Position numbers and translations under genes: made by a program | Shown: positions 17,059 through 25,510 of the stretch, one piece after another | How positions within the stretch are numbered: position 1 is the first letter of the stretch | Layout of the letters: each line of letters begins with the position of its first letter | Source: CAYLNK01 sp964384675 | GTDB lineage: Bacteria > Acidobacteriota > Thermoanaerobaculia > UBA5066 | NCBI GenBank assembly: GCA_964384675.1 | Contig: CAYLNK010000009.1 | Span: 1 to 47,873 of the forward strand | Reading direction: 5' to 3' | DNA length: 47,873 nt | Notes under the pieces: generated by a model | The model's input: the letters and a program-made list of their open reading frames with translations, nothing else | What the model was told of the DNA's origin: nothing | Database searches by the model: none

Positions 17059-19364
17059 GGCAGCCTCGGTTCCGGCCCGCCGGCCAGGAGGAGGCCCGCG
17101 AGGATCACGGCGGAGATGACCGAGAGGGCCGCACCGACACGGAAGGAGAGAGGACGGTACCGCAGCACCACCCGGTGCTCGCCGGCGGGAACGGTGAAGC
17201 CGATGAAGAAGAGGTCGGTCCGCACCGCACGCACCGGAAGGCCGTCCACCTCGACGCGCCAGCCCGGATCCCAGCTCCGGGTCAGGACGACCGACGCGGG
17301 CTCGGAGGACACGGTGGAGATCTCGGTCTCCTCCGCGAGGTCCCGGACGAAGCGCAGTGCCGAAAAGCCCTTGCCGCTGCGAGGCGGCGGGATCGGCCCC
17401 GGGTCATCGGCGAAGAGGGCCAAGTCCTCCGGGTCGAATCCGGGCCTCGTCAGCGCCGCGATCACGACCTCGTCCGCGGCGACCCTGCCGCCGCGGGCGA
17501 AGAACGCCCGGCCGAGCGGCCCGGCCAGGTTGTAGGCGTAGACGCCGGGCCCGCGCCCGGCGGGTCCGCGCGTGGAGCGTGGCGGCGGCGACGGCGACAC
17601 GACCAGGCGAGCGTCGCACAGACGGAGGATCGAGTCGGGGATACGTCCCGCGAGGGAGTCGTGGAGAAGAGCGAGCCGGAGCAGGCTCTGGAGGGGCGAT
17701 CCCGACGTCGCGGCCGGGATCCCGGCATCGAGGTTGGTGTAGCCGGCCAGGAGTACCCGTTCCTTGAGCGGTGTGGTCGGGGCCCAGGCCCCGCCCGGCA
17801 TCGCGTAGCCGACGACGGCCCGCGCGTCGAGCGTGTCCACGAGCAGCCGGCCCGGAGCGGAGCCGAACATCCGGCGCACCTCCTCGGTGGACGAGCGCAG
17901 CGCGGCCGCGGGCACCGCCTCGAGGGGGTCCCGGGCCGTGGCGGGCAGCGTGGCGACGAGGAGCGCCACTACCAAGTAACCGGTCGCCGGCGCGCCGAGC
18001 CCCGTCCTTCCCCGCAGCGCGAGGAGGAGGACCGCGGCACCGAGGGCCCCGAACGCGAGGCGGGCCCGGCCAGGGTCCCGATCCCGGAGCGACCCGAGCG
18101 CCGCGACCGCGAGCAGGACGACCACGCACACCGTCAGGCCGGCGCCGATCCAGGCTCGCCCCACCCAGGCTCGCTCCCGGGCGAACCCGTCGTCTTCCGG
18201 GCGCGCACAGACGCGAAACCGGCCATAGAGGAAACCGTCCAGACCGGCGCCGGCGGCCACGGCGAGGCCGAGATGCGTCAGCAGGAACCACCGACCCGGG
18301 AACCTGAGGCCTCGGAGCAGCCCGGTCCGGTACAGGAGAGGAGCGAGCGCTCCCCGGGACCCGAGCGCGAGGAGGAGGCCGATCACCGCGAGGCCGAGGA
18401 GACCCAGGAGCAGGCGCGGGCGGCCCGGGAATCCCGCGGCCGCGCCCGCCACGAGCAGGAGGGCCAGCGGACCGAGCGCGAGCGAGGCGAGGTAGCCCCC
18501 CCGCTCGCCCGCCGGGGTTCGTGTGGCCGCCGGCGTCGGAGGCGCGACGAGGTCGGCGAGCGCGCCCGATCCGACGGGACGGGCCATCGCCTCCTCGGGC
18601 GAGGCATTCGAGATCCGGCCCGTCCTCACCACGAGCTCGAGAAACGGAAGCGACGCCGCGGCGGTGAGGGCGAACGCCAGACCGAGCCCGAGGGCGGCTC
18701 TCGCGGCGGCCCGGCCCGGACGGATCGAAGGAACGCCCGTGCCCTCGGACCAGGTCAGGGCCGCGAGACCCAGGGCCGCCGCGGCCCCCGCGAGCGCCAC
18801 GCTGGGCTCACCCGCCAGGAACGCGAGGGCGACAGGAAGGGCGAACCCGGCCAGCCCACCGCCCGACACCAGCCGGCGCGCCCCGACGAAGATCCAGGGC
18901 AGCCACGCCGCCGCGCAGGCGTTGTTGTAGTAGGGGAAGAGAGAGAGGAACGCGCCGGCACCCGCGTAGACCACGCCGCCCGCGAGCGACGCCGGGCGCG
19001 AAGATCCCAGGCTGTCGAGCCAGCGGGCCATCCCCGCCGAGGCGAACGCGAGATGGAGCGTGATCGCGAGGAGAGCGCCCCATGGCATCCCGAGGAGGAA
19101 GGGCAAGTCCCCCGGATAGAGCACACCGGACTGGAGCTGGGCCAGCCAGGGCTCGCCGCAGCCGGCCAGGGGGTTCCAGAGGGGGATCTCGCCAGCGGCC
19201 CAACGCGCGGCGGTGTACGCCTTCATCGGCCAGAAGAAATCGGGCAGGTCGCCACGAGCTGGGATCCGTGCGCTCCAGGCCGCCGGACCACCCGAGATCG
19301 CGCCCACCAGGACGCCGAGGAGTCCTCCGAACGCCGTGACACGTCCCGGCGACTCCCCGCTCAT
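17055..19364 (-). CDS. YfhO-like polytopic membrane protein (putative glycosyltransferase family)
   Basis: 769 residues with about 12 hydrophobic segments. The N-terminal periplasmic loop has DLPDFFWPMKAYTAARWAAGEIPLWNP followed by GCGEPWLAQLQSGVLYPGDLPF, the hallmark of YfhO/GT-C-like proteins that use polyprenyl-phosphate sugars. The C-terminus is a soluble domain ending in a helix, as in YfhO (VVLTRSWDPGWRVEVDG). In Firmicutes YfhO is linked to glycosylation of lipoteichoic acid or polysaccharide; the substrate here is unknown. The ATG at 19364 has TACAAT exactly 6 nt upstream and no ribosome site, so the operon YfhO-pilD-sensor kinase probably starts as a leaderless mRNA. Placement with pilD raises, but does not prove, a role in pilin or surface-glycan modification. 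Confidence 0.75.
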   Translation of the reverse strand: MSGESPGRVTAFGGLLGVLVGAISGGPAAWSARIPARGDLPDFFWPMKAYTAARWAAGEIPLWNPLAGCGEPWLAQLQSGVLYPGDLPFLLGMPWGALLAITLHLAFASAGMARWLDSLGSSRPASLAGGVVYAGAGAFLSLFPYYNNACAAAWLPWIFVGARRLVSGGGLAGFALPVALAFLAGEPSVALAGAAAALGLAALTWSEGTGVPSIRPGRAAARAALGLGLAFALTAAASLPFLELVVRTGRISNASPEEAMARPVGSGALADLVAPPTPAATRTPAGERGGYLASLALGPLALLLVAGAAAGFPGRPRLLLGLLGLAVIGLLLALGSRGALAPLLYRTGLLRGLRFPGRWFLLTHLGLAVAAGAGLDGFLYGRFRVCARPEDDGFARERAWVGRAWIGAGLTVCVVVLLAVAALGSLRDRDPGRARLAFGALGAAVLLLALRGRTGLGAPATGYLVVALLVATLPATARDPLEAVPAAALRSSTEEVRRMFGSAPGRLLVDTLDARAVVGYAMPGGAWAPTTPLKERVLLAGYTNLDAGIPAATSGSPLQSLLRLALLHDSLAGRIPDSILRLCDARLVVSPSPPPRSTRGPAGRGPGVYAYNLAGPLGRAFFARGGRVAADEVVIAALTRPGFDPEDLALFADDPGPIPPPRSGKGFSALRFVRDLAEETEISTVSSEPASVVLTRSWDPGWRVEVDGLPVRAVRTDLFFIGFTVPAGEHRVVLRYRPLSFRVGAALSVISAVILAGLLLAGGPEPRLP

Positions 19365-19370
19365 CCGTGG

Positions 19371-19376
19371 ATTGTA
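19371..19376 (-). promoter_or_regulatory. -10 box TACAAT of the YfhO-pilD-kinase operon
   Basis: TACAAT on the minus strand ends exactly 6 nt before ATG 19364, predicting a leaderless transcript. No good -35 at normal spacing is visible. Confidence 0.5.
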
Positions 19377-19402
19377 AACGTCAACTGCGGGACCAAGTGA
19401 AA

Positions 19403-19424
19403 GGCCCCCGGTTTCCCGGGGGCC
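19403..19424 (-). terminator. Hairpin terminator after the pilin gene
   Basis: GGCCCCCGG, 4-nt loop, CCGGGGGCC: a 9-bp perfect stem that begins 29 nt after the pilin TAG and is followed on the minus strand by TTTCACTTGG. It lies between the pilin gene and the downstream YfhO-like gene. Confidence 0.75.
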
Positions 19425-19453
19425 AGTCCAGAACGATCGAGGAACGAGGAACG

Positions 19454-19945
19454 CTACTTCTGCTGGCCTTCCGCGTACTGGATGAACTGGCCGTCGACGA
19501 AGATGATGTCGTTGTTGAAGCTGGTCGTCGGGCCGTACCCGGCAACATCCGGCCCCGTGGTCGTGTCCTTGCCGAAGGAGACGAGGATGTAGTCCTGGTT
19601 CGAGTTGCCCGTGGTGTACTTGATCGTCTCGTTCCAGCCATCCTGGGTCGGAACGATCCGGATGTACGTGGGGGAGAGCTGGCCGATCACAGTCGTGCTC
19701 ATCGCGGCGGTCGGATAGCCCAGGCCGCTGGGCAGGGTGGCGGCAGCCGCCGGGTACTGGTTGTTGTCGACGGCGTACGCCTCGGCCGCGGTGCCGATGC
19801 TGCGCATGTCACCCATCGTCCTCTTCTGCTTCGCGCGCTGGATCGCGTTCAGCAGGTTGGGAATCGCGATGGCCACGATGATGCCGATGATCGCGACGAC
19901 GATCAGCAGCTCGATGAGGGTGAAACCCTTCCGATTACGCTTCAT
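19454..19945 (-). CDS. Type IV pilin / GspG-like major pilin 1
   Basis: 163 residues. Leader MKRNRKG, then FTLIELLIVVAIIGIIVAIA: a textbook type III signal with cleavage after Gly7 and Glu5. The globular domain ends SFNNDIIFVDGQFIQYAEGQ, similar to the C-terminal loop of GspG/PilA-like pilins of non-proteobacterial phyla; no Cys pair is present. An AAGGAGG site 8 nt before ATG 19945 fixes the start. It is followed by a strong terminator. A paralogue lies just upstream at 20126-20620. The good ribosome site and own terminator suggest it may be the major pilin. GspG of a type II system is the alternative. Confidence 0.87.
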   Translation of the reverse strand: MKRNRKGFTLIELLIVVAIIGIIVAIAIPNLLNAIQRAKQKRTMGDMRSIGTAAEAYAVDNNQYPAAAATLPSGLGYPTAAMSTTVIGQLSPTYIRIVPTQDGWNETIKYTTGNSNQDYILVSFGKDTTTGPDVAGYGPTTSFNNDIIFVDGQFIQYAEGQQK

Positions 19946-19972
19946 GTAGATAGCCTCCTTGACTGCGAGCAT

Positions 19973-19987
19973 TCAAGAGCGGTGCCG
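19973..19987 (-). promoter_or_regulatory. Possible -24/-12 (sigma54-like) element before pilin 1
   Basis: On the minus strand CGGCAC, 5 nt, TTGA resembles the sigma54 consensus TGGCAC-N5-TTGC but has A instead of C at the key -12 position. A start site would fall right before the AAGGAGG, giving a very short leader. Pilin promoters often use sigma54, and a PilS-like kinase lies nearby, but the match is imperfect. Confidence 0.25.
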
Positions 19988-20028
19988 CTCCCGTCTTCAG
20001 CGGCTCCAAGCCGGTCCGGGCGAGTGAT

Positions 20029-20044
20029 CGACAAAATTTTGTCG
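20029..20044. promoter_or_regulatory. 16-bp perfect palindrome between the pilins
   Basis: CGACAAAATTTTGTCG, fully symmetric and unusually AT-rich for this genome, 83 nt upstream of the pilin 1 start. A smaller palindrome TGTCGACA lies at 20072-20079. It is a likely regulator-binding site. Confidence 0.5.
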
Positions 20045-20125
20045 GACGTGCCCGGTCCACCGTCCACAAAGTGTCGACAGTTCCAGGACGCTGGAAGGGG
20101 GCGAGCGGCTGTCGGATGGAGACCT

Positions 20126-20620
20126 TCACTTCTGGGTCCCGTCCGGGTACTGCACGAATCCCCCGTCGACCAGGATGATGTCGTCGTTGAAGTTCGTCGA
20201 TGCCCCGTAGGTGGGAGACGACTGCTGCGCCTGGTCTCGCCCGGTGGAACGGAGGGCGTAGTCCGCGCCGTCAGCCGAGGTGGTGTACAGGAAGAACCCG
20301 AGCCACGGATCGTAGAGCGGAACCGCCCGCATGTAATTGGGCTGGAGCTTCCCGATGACGCCCGGCGTGAAGCTGGCGGTCGGGAGCGAGAGGCCGGTGG
20401 GCAGGGTGAAGACCGCCGCCGCGGACGGGTAGGTGCTGTGGTCGACGCTGTACGCCTCGAGGGCCGTGGCGATCGCCCGCAGGTCGGCCATCGCCCTCTT
20501 CTGCCGCGCCCTCTGGATGGCGTTGAGGAAATTGAATACCGCGATCGCGATGATGATGCCGATGATCGTCACGACGACCAACAGCTCGATCAACGTGAAG
20601 CCACGCCTGTGCTTCCTCAT
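20126..20620 (-). CDS. Type IV pilin / GspG-like pilin 2
   Basis: 164 residues from ATG 20620, which has GAGGGG 7 nt upstream. Leader MRKHRRG then FTLIELLVVVTIIGIIIAIAVFN (Glu5 present). Sequence and layout parallel the pilin at 19454-19945 throughout, including QRAxQKRxMxDLR after the helix and a matching end (NDDIILVDGGFVQYPDGTQ), so the two arose by duplication. The frame extends upstream to 20776 but that part overlaps the kinase gene and lacks a prepilin leader. Only 29 bp separate it from the stop of the large kinase gene, so it may be read from there or from a promoter inside it. Confidence 0.87.
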   Translation of the reverse strand: MRKHRRGFTLIELLVVVTIIGIIIAIAVFNFLNAIQRARQKRAMADLRAIATALEAYSVDHSTYPSAAAVFTLPTGLSLPTASFTPGVIGKLQPNYMRAVPLYDPWLGFFLYTTSADGADYALRSTGRDQAQQSSPTYGASTNFNDDIILVDGGFVQYPDGTQK

Positions 20621-20649
20621 GGTGTTGCCCCTCGATTCGAAGTCAGGAA

Positions 20650-23600
20650 TCAAGAAGCGTGCCGGGCCTCGACGAGGGTCCGGAAGTCCCGGTGCCGCTG
20701 CCAGACGAGCTCGAGCGCCTTCCGGAAGGCCGGGACGTGCCGGAGCGGGACGAGCGCCCGGTCCCGCTCGATCCACGGCGCGTTCCAGTACCCGAGGTCC
20801 GCGGCCTTCCCGATCCAGGCGACGGCGGCGTCAGGCTGCGAGAGCGCGGCGCGCACCTTCGCGATCCAGTACGTGAAGGTCCCGTCCGCAGCGGCTCCCG
20901 GCTCGGCGGCGGCCAGCTGCTGCTCGGCGCGCTCCCGGTCGCCGGTCTGGGCCAGGACGAAGGCGTAAACCCCCCGTGCGATGAAGTTGTCGGGGTCGAG
21001 CTGGTAGCCGCGCTCGACCCACTCGCGCGCCCGGCCGAGGTCCCCGGCGTAGTAGTGGACGATCCCCTTCCAGTAGTGGAAGTGCCCGAACCGGGGCCGC
21101 TCGGCGAGGAGCGCGTCGGCCTCGGCGTGCGCCTCGGGCAGCCTCTCCTGGTAGATCAGCGCCGAGAGGCGCGGGATGGAGTGAGCCCAGGCCGGATCGA
21201 TCGACCCGGCCGCCTCCTGCGCCGCCAGACACCGGTCCCACAGCCCGGCGTTCTTGTAGAGGTAGGCGAGCGTGGCGTGCGCCGGGGCGTAGCCGGCGTG
21301 CTCGGCGAGCACGGCGTAGAGGTCGACCAGGGCGCGCTCGTTCTGTCCGCGTTCGATCCTTACCAGAGCGAGGATCCGGCGCGCCTCGGCGGCGAGCGGC
21401 CCCCGGGGATCGGCCTGGAGCGCCTCGGAGACGGCGGCTTCGGCGCGGTCGTACAGCCGCACGTCTCCGACGATCTCGGCGGTCTCGCTCTGATGGCGAC
21501 CGAGACGGGTGAGCAGGCGAACCCGCTCCCGGAGCGCGACGTCCCCCGTCAGCCGGTCGGCGAGGGCGACCGCGCGCTCGAGGAGGGGGCCGGCCTCGCG
21601 CGGGCTGCGCCGCACGGCGTTCGCCGCCGCCTGCTCGAGGGCGGCGATCGCCCGGGGGAACTCCCGCCCCTTCTCGAAATGGACGGCGAGGACCGCCGCG
21701 ATCGAGGCCGCCCGTTCCACCGACGCCGGGTCGTGGCCCCCTTCGTGACGACCCGCCAGGTACCGGCCCAGGGCGGAATGCCACGCCGTCCGCCTCTTCG
21801 GCGGGATCGAGCCGTAGAGCGCGTCCTCGTAGAACGCGTGGACGAACCGGAAGCCCGAGGAGAGCGTGCCGTCGGGGTGCTCCAGCTCGCCCGTCGGCTC
21901 CACCAGCCCGTGCACCCGGTGCAGCCGGTCGAGCCGGTCCTCCACGTCGAGCTCGTCGGCGCCCAGCACCGAGGCGACCGCGCCGGAATCGAACCGCTCG
22001 CCCTGGACGCTCGCCACCTGGAGGAGGCGGCGGTCCTCCTCGTCCAGGCGGTCGAAGCGGGAGAGGATGACGCCGGTGATCCCCTCGGGCACCTCGTCCC
22101 CGAGGTCGTCCAGCGAGCGGGCCGCCACCATCCGTCCGGCGTCCTCCCGGAGCGCCCCGAGGGCCCTCAGGTGGCGCAGGACGTTCACCACGAAGAGGGG
22201 GTTCCCCTCGGTCTTCCCGTGCACGAAACGGACGACCTCCGGCGCGACGCCCATCCCGAGCTCTCGCATGAGGAAGGCCTCCACCTCGGGTTCCGTGAAC
22301 GGCGGCGGGGCCACCTCCGCGCCCGACGACGACAGCCCCCGCAGGGCCTGCCGGAGGGGATGGCGGGTCACCTCGATCTCGGAGCGCCGGTACGTCGCCA
22401 CGACCAGCAGCCTCATCTCGACGATCCGGCGGGCCAGGTACGCCAGCAGGTCGACGCTGGCGTTGTCCGCCCAGTGGAGGTCCTCGAGCACCAGCACGAT
22501 CGGGCGCACCGTCGAGAGCGCCGCGAGGAAGTCGCTCAGCTCCCGCGGCATCCGGTCCTGGGCCGGAGGGGCCGCGCCCGCGGCCTCCAGCCGCTCGTCG
22601 AGGGTCGCCCCGACGAGGAGAGCGGGAAAAAGCCGCGCCCAGGACGGAGCGAGCGACCGCAGGAACCCGGCCACGCGTCCCTCCTCCAGCCCGTTCACGA
22701 GGCGGGAGACGATCTCCAGGAACGGCAGGTACGCCTCGCCCGAGCCGAAATGCTCGGAGCAGCGCCCCACCGCGGTCAGGATCTCCGGCCGGGCCCCGGT
22801 CTCGCGCGCCAGGAAGGCGTCCACGAGGGTCGTCTTGCCCGAGCCCGGCTCTCCGGAGACGAAGAGGAACCCGCCCCGGCCGCGCAATGCCGCGAGGAGC
22901 CGGCTGTTCATCACGTTGAGAGGCCCGTCCCGGCCGATCGGCCCCGGGACGACCGCGGGGGCGAAGCTCACCCCCGTCGAATCGACCGAGAGCGTCGTGA
23001 TCGCGGGGAGCGGCTTCGTCTCGGCTCGCGCGTCGGGCGCGCGCGGGGCTCCCCGCAAGAGCGGAGCGAGCGCCTGGACCAGCTCCCCCACCGTCTGGTA
23101 GCGCCGGGCCGGGTCCTTCTCGAGCGCCTTGAGGACGGCCGCCGAGATGGGAAGGGGGATGGCGGCATCCGCGGCGTGAAGCGGGCGGGGCAGCTGGGTG
23201 AGGTGCTTCATCAGGACCGACATCACCGAGGCCCCGGAGAACGGGACGAAGCCCGTCAGCATCTCGTAGGCGATCACCCCGAGCCCGTAGACGTCGCTCC
23301 TCGGGTCGGCCGGACGCCCCTGGGCCTGCTCCGGGCTCATGTAGTGAGGCGTTCCGACGGCGTGGTCGCCGGTCAGCCCCGGCGACGGGTCGTCCTCCGA
23401 GAGCGAGGCGAGGCCGAAGTCGGCCACCTTCACGGCCCCGCGCGAGAGGAGGATGTTCGCCGGCTTCAGGTCGCGGTGGACGATCCCGGCCTCGTGGGCC
23501 GCCCCGACGGCCGCCCCGACCGCCTCCAGCACGTCCGCGACGCGGTCGAACGCCAGCTTTCCGTCGCGGGACAGCTCGTCCGCGAGGCTGCCGCCCTCGC

Positions 23601-23901
23601 ACAGCTCCATGACGAGGTACGCCTCCTCGCCCGAAAGGCAGAAGTCGTGGACCACGACGACGTTCGGGTGGAGGAGCCGCCCGGCGGCGCGCCCCTCGCG
23701 CCGGAAGCGCTCCAGGGCCTGGCCGGCCCGATCGAGCTCGCCTCCGAGGAGCTTGATCGCGACGTTCCGGCCCATCTCCTCGTGCCGGGCTTCGTAGACC
23801 ACGCCTCGACCGCCCGCGCCGAGCCGCCGGACCAGCCGGTACCGCCCGTCGAGCAGGCGTCCCTCGCGAGGGTCACCGCAGGTGTTCGAGAGCCCATCCA
23901 T
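20650..23901 (-). CDS. Ser/Thr protein kinase with STAND-type AAA ATPase and TPR region
   Basis: 1083 residues, no membrane helix. Residues 20-285: Hanks-type kinase with Gly loop GAGGRGVV, Lys50 (VAIK), HRDLKPAN (142-149), DFG (161-163) and SPEQ. Residues about 330-720: AAA/STAND ATPase with Walker A GEPGSGKTT (350-358) and Walker B IVLVLEDLHWAD. Residues about 750-1083: helical TPR-like repeats ending in a VWQRHRDF segment. Such kinase-ATPase-TPR proteins are large sensory hubs, common in Myxococcota and Acidobacteriota; partners are unknown. An AGGGG lies 9 nt before ATG 23901. It is divergent from the PGM1-like ligase across only 25 bp and is followed by two pilin genes on the same strand. 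Confidence 0.87.
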   Translation of the reverse strand: MDGLSNTCGDPREGRLLDGRYRLVRRLGAGGRGVVYEARHEEMGRNVAIKLLGGELDRAGQALERFRREGRAAGRLLHPNVVVVHDFCLSGEEAYLVMELCEGGSLADELSRDGKLAFDRVADVLEAVGAAVGAAHEAGIVHRDLKPANILLSRGAVKVADFGLASLSEDDPSPGLTGDHAVGTPHYMSPEQAQGRPADPRSDVYGLGVIAYEMLTGFVPFSGASVMSVLMKHLTQLPRPLHAADAAIPLPISAAVLKALEKDPARRYQTVGELVQALAPLLRGAPRAPDARAETKPLPAITTLSVDSTGVSFAPAVVPGPIGRDGPLNVMNSRLLAALRGRGGFLFVSGEPGSGKTTLVDAFLARETGARPEILTAVGRCSEHFGSGEAYLPFLEIVSRLVNGLEEGRVAGFLRSLAPSWARLFPALLVGATLDERLEAAGAAPPAQDRMPRELSDFLAALSTVRPIVLVLEDLHWADNASVDLLAYLARRIVEMRLLVVATYRRSEIEVTRHPLRQALRGLSSSGAEVAPPPFTEPEVEAFLMRELGMGVAPEVVRFVHGKTEGNPLFVVNVLRHLRALGALREDAGRMVAARSLDDLGDEVPEGITGVILSRFDRLDEEDRRLLQVASVQGERFDSGAVASVLGADELDVEDRLDRLHRVHGLVEPTGELEHPDGTLSSGFRFVHAFYEDALYGSIPPKRRTAWHSALGRYLAGRHEGGHDPASVERAASIAAVLAVHFEKGREFPRAIAALEQAAANAVRRSPREAGPLLERAVALADRLTGDVALRERVRLLTRLGRHQSETAEIVGDVRLYDRAEAAVSEALQADPRGPLAAEARRILALVRIERGQNERALVDLYAVLAEHAGYAPAHATLAYLYKNAGLWDRCLAAQEAAGSIDPAWAHSIPRLSALIYQERLPEAHAEADALLAERPRFGHFHYWKGIVHYYAGDLGRAREWVERGYQLDPDNFIARGVYAFVLAQTGDRERAEQQLAAAEPGAAADGTFTYWIAKVRAALSQPDAAVAWIGKAADLGYWNAPWIERDRALVPLRHVPAFRKALELVWQRHRDFRTLVEARHAS

Positions 23902-23914
23902 CGTCGAAGGCCCC

Positions 23915-23921
23915 TAGAATA
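23915..23921. promoter_or_regulatory. Shared divergent -10 (TAGAATA / TATTCTA)
   Basis: The 25-bp gap between the divergent kinase and ligase genes contains TAGAAT on the plus strand, exactly 6 nt before GTG 23927 (leaderless), and TATTCT on the minus strand over the same bases, 14 nt before ATG 23901. The two -10 boxes overlap almost completely, suggesting a symmetric bidirectional promoter. Confidence 0.45.
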
Positions 23922-23926
23922 ACCGC

Positions 23927-25459
23927 GTGATCCCCAAGCCGCCGTTCGTGTCCGACCTCACGCCCGAGCTCGAGAAGGCGGAGTTCGAGAAGCTCAAGCC
24001 GAAGCTGCTCGAGGTGTGGGACTCGATCTCCCTGCGCGACGCCGAGCCGCACACCTCGGTCGTCGTGCCGTCCCTCACGCTCGACCAGAGCGAGCTCTCC
24101 AAGCTCGACGGCGCGAGCTTCTACGAGGAGCGGCTCCTGTTTCTCCTGATCCGGCTCCGCAACCCCCGGGCGCGGGTCGTCTTCGTGACGTCGCAGCCGG
24201 TCCACCCGCTCATCCTCGAGTACTACTTCCAGCTCCTGGTCGGCATCCCCGCGAGCCATGCCCGCGCCCGGCTCACGATGCTCTGCGCCCACGACGCGTC
24301 GCCCCGGTCGCTGACCGAGAAGATCCTGGAGCGCCCCCGGCTCCTGGAGCGGATCCGGGCCGCCATCCCCGACCGCTCGCGGGCCTATCTCACGGTCTTC
24401 AACTCGACCCCTTTCGAGCGGAAGCTGGCGGTCCTGCTGGGCGTCCCGATGAACGGCGTCGACCCCGACCTGGCGTACTGGGGGACCAAGTCCGGCAGCC
24501 GGAGAGTGTTCCTGGAGGCCGGCGTCGCACTTCCCCTCGGCATGGAGGACCTCCAGACCGAGGACGACGTCCACCGCGGACTCGTCGATCTGAAGGCCGC
24601 GCGTCCCGGCCTCCGGAAGGCCGTGATCAAGCTGAACGACAGCTTCTCGGGCGAAGGAAACGCGATCTACCGGTACCCCGAGACGCCAGACCCCGGGGCG
24701 ATCCGCGCCGCGATGCAGGAGGTGGAGTTCGCCGTCACCTGGGAGACGTACGACGATTACTTCGCCAAGTTCCGGCGCATGGGCGGCATCGTCGAGGAGT
24801 TCCTCGAGGCCGAGGACAAGCGCTCCCCGAGCGTCCAGCTGCGGGTCGACCCGCACGGCGTCGCCCTGCCCATCTCCACCCACGATCAGATCCTGGGCGG
24901 CAACAGCGGGCAGGTGTTCCTGGGGGCTTCGTTCCCGGCGCGGGACGAGTACCGGATGAAGATCCACGACGCCGCGATGCGGATCGGCGCCGTGCTCGCC
25001 TCCAAGGGGGTCGTCAGCCGTTTCGCGGTGGACTTCCTGGTGACCCGCTCGGCCGCCGAGCCGGAGTGGCAGGTCTACGCTCTCGAGATCAACCTCCGGA
25101 TGGGGGGCACGACCCACCCGTTCCTGGCGCTCCAGTTCATCACCGGAGGCCAGCTCGACCCGAAGTCGGGCCTCTTCATCTCGCCGCGGGGCCTGGCGAA
25201 GTACTACCGCGCCACCGACAACCTGAAGTCCGGCACCTATCGCGGCCTCCTGCCGGAGGACCTGATCGAGATCCTCACGATCAACGGACTCCACTACAGT
25301 CACAACACCGAATCCGGCGTCCTCTTCCACCTGATCGGCGCGCTCTCGGAGTTCGGGAAGCTCGGCATGACCGCAATAGGGAACACCCGGGAGGAGGTCG
25401 AGGACATCTACGCGCGGACCCTCCAGATCCTGGACCGCGAGACCATCTACGGGCACTGA
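23927..25459 (+). CDS. PGM1-related ATP-grasp peptide ligase
   Basis: 510 residues. The N-terminal pre-ATP-grasp part has VFNSTPFERKLAVLLGVP followed by DPDLAYWGTKSGSRRVFLEAGV (157-200). The ATP-grasp fold has KLNDSFSGEGNA (235-246) as its ATP-binding glycine loop and ALEINLRMGGTTHPF (385-399) with the metal-binding Glu and Asn. The C-terminal region (429-485, NLKSGTYRGLLPEDLIEIL to FHLIGALSEFGKLG) matches the PGM1-type C-terminus. The family is typified by PGM1, which joins a non-ribosomal amino acid to a peptide in pheganomycin synthesis; many homologues have unknown carboxylate and amine substrates. No precursor peptide or other biosynthetic gene is adjacent. The start is GTG with TAGAAT 6 nt upstream. 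Confidence 0.8.
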   Translation: MIPKPPFVSDLTPELEKAEFEKLKPKLLEVWDSISLRDAEPHTSVVVPSLTLDQSELSKLDGASFYEERLLFLLIRLRNPRARVVFVTSQPVHPLILEYYFQLLVGIPASHARARLTMLCAHDASPRSLTEKILERPRLLERIRAAIPDRSRAYLTVFNSTPFERKLAVLLGVPMNGVDPDLAYWGTKSGSRRVFLEAGVALPLGMEDLQTEDDVHRGLVDLKAARPGLRKAVIKLNDSFSGEGNAIYRYPETPDPGAIRAAMQEVEFAVTWETYDDYFAKFRRMGGIVEEFLEAEDKRSPSVQLRVDPHGVALPISTHDQILGGNSGQVFLGASFPARDEYRMKIHDAAMRIGAVLASKGVVSRFAVDFLVTRSAAEPEWQVYALEINLRMGGTTHPFLALQFITGGQLDPKSGLFISPRGLAKYYRATDNLKSGTYRGLLPEDLIEILTINGLHYSHNTESGVLFHLIGALSEFGKLGMTAIGNTREEVEDIYARTLQILDRETIYGH

Positions 25460-25510
25460 CGCCCTGACCGGGGAATCGGCGCACGCGCGAAGGCGTTGAG
25501 CCGAGAGCCC

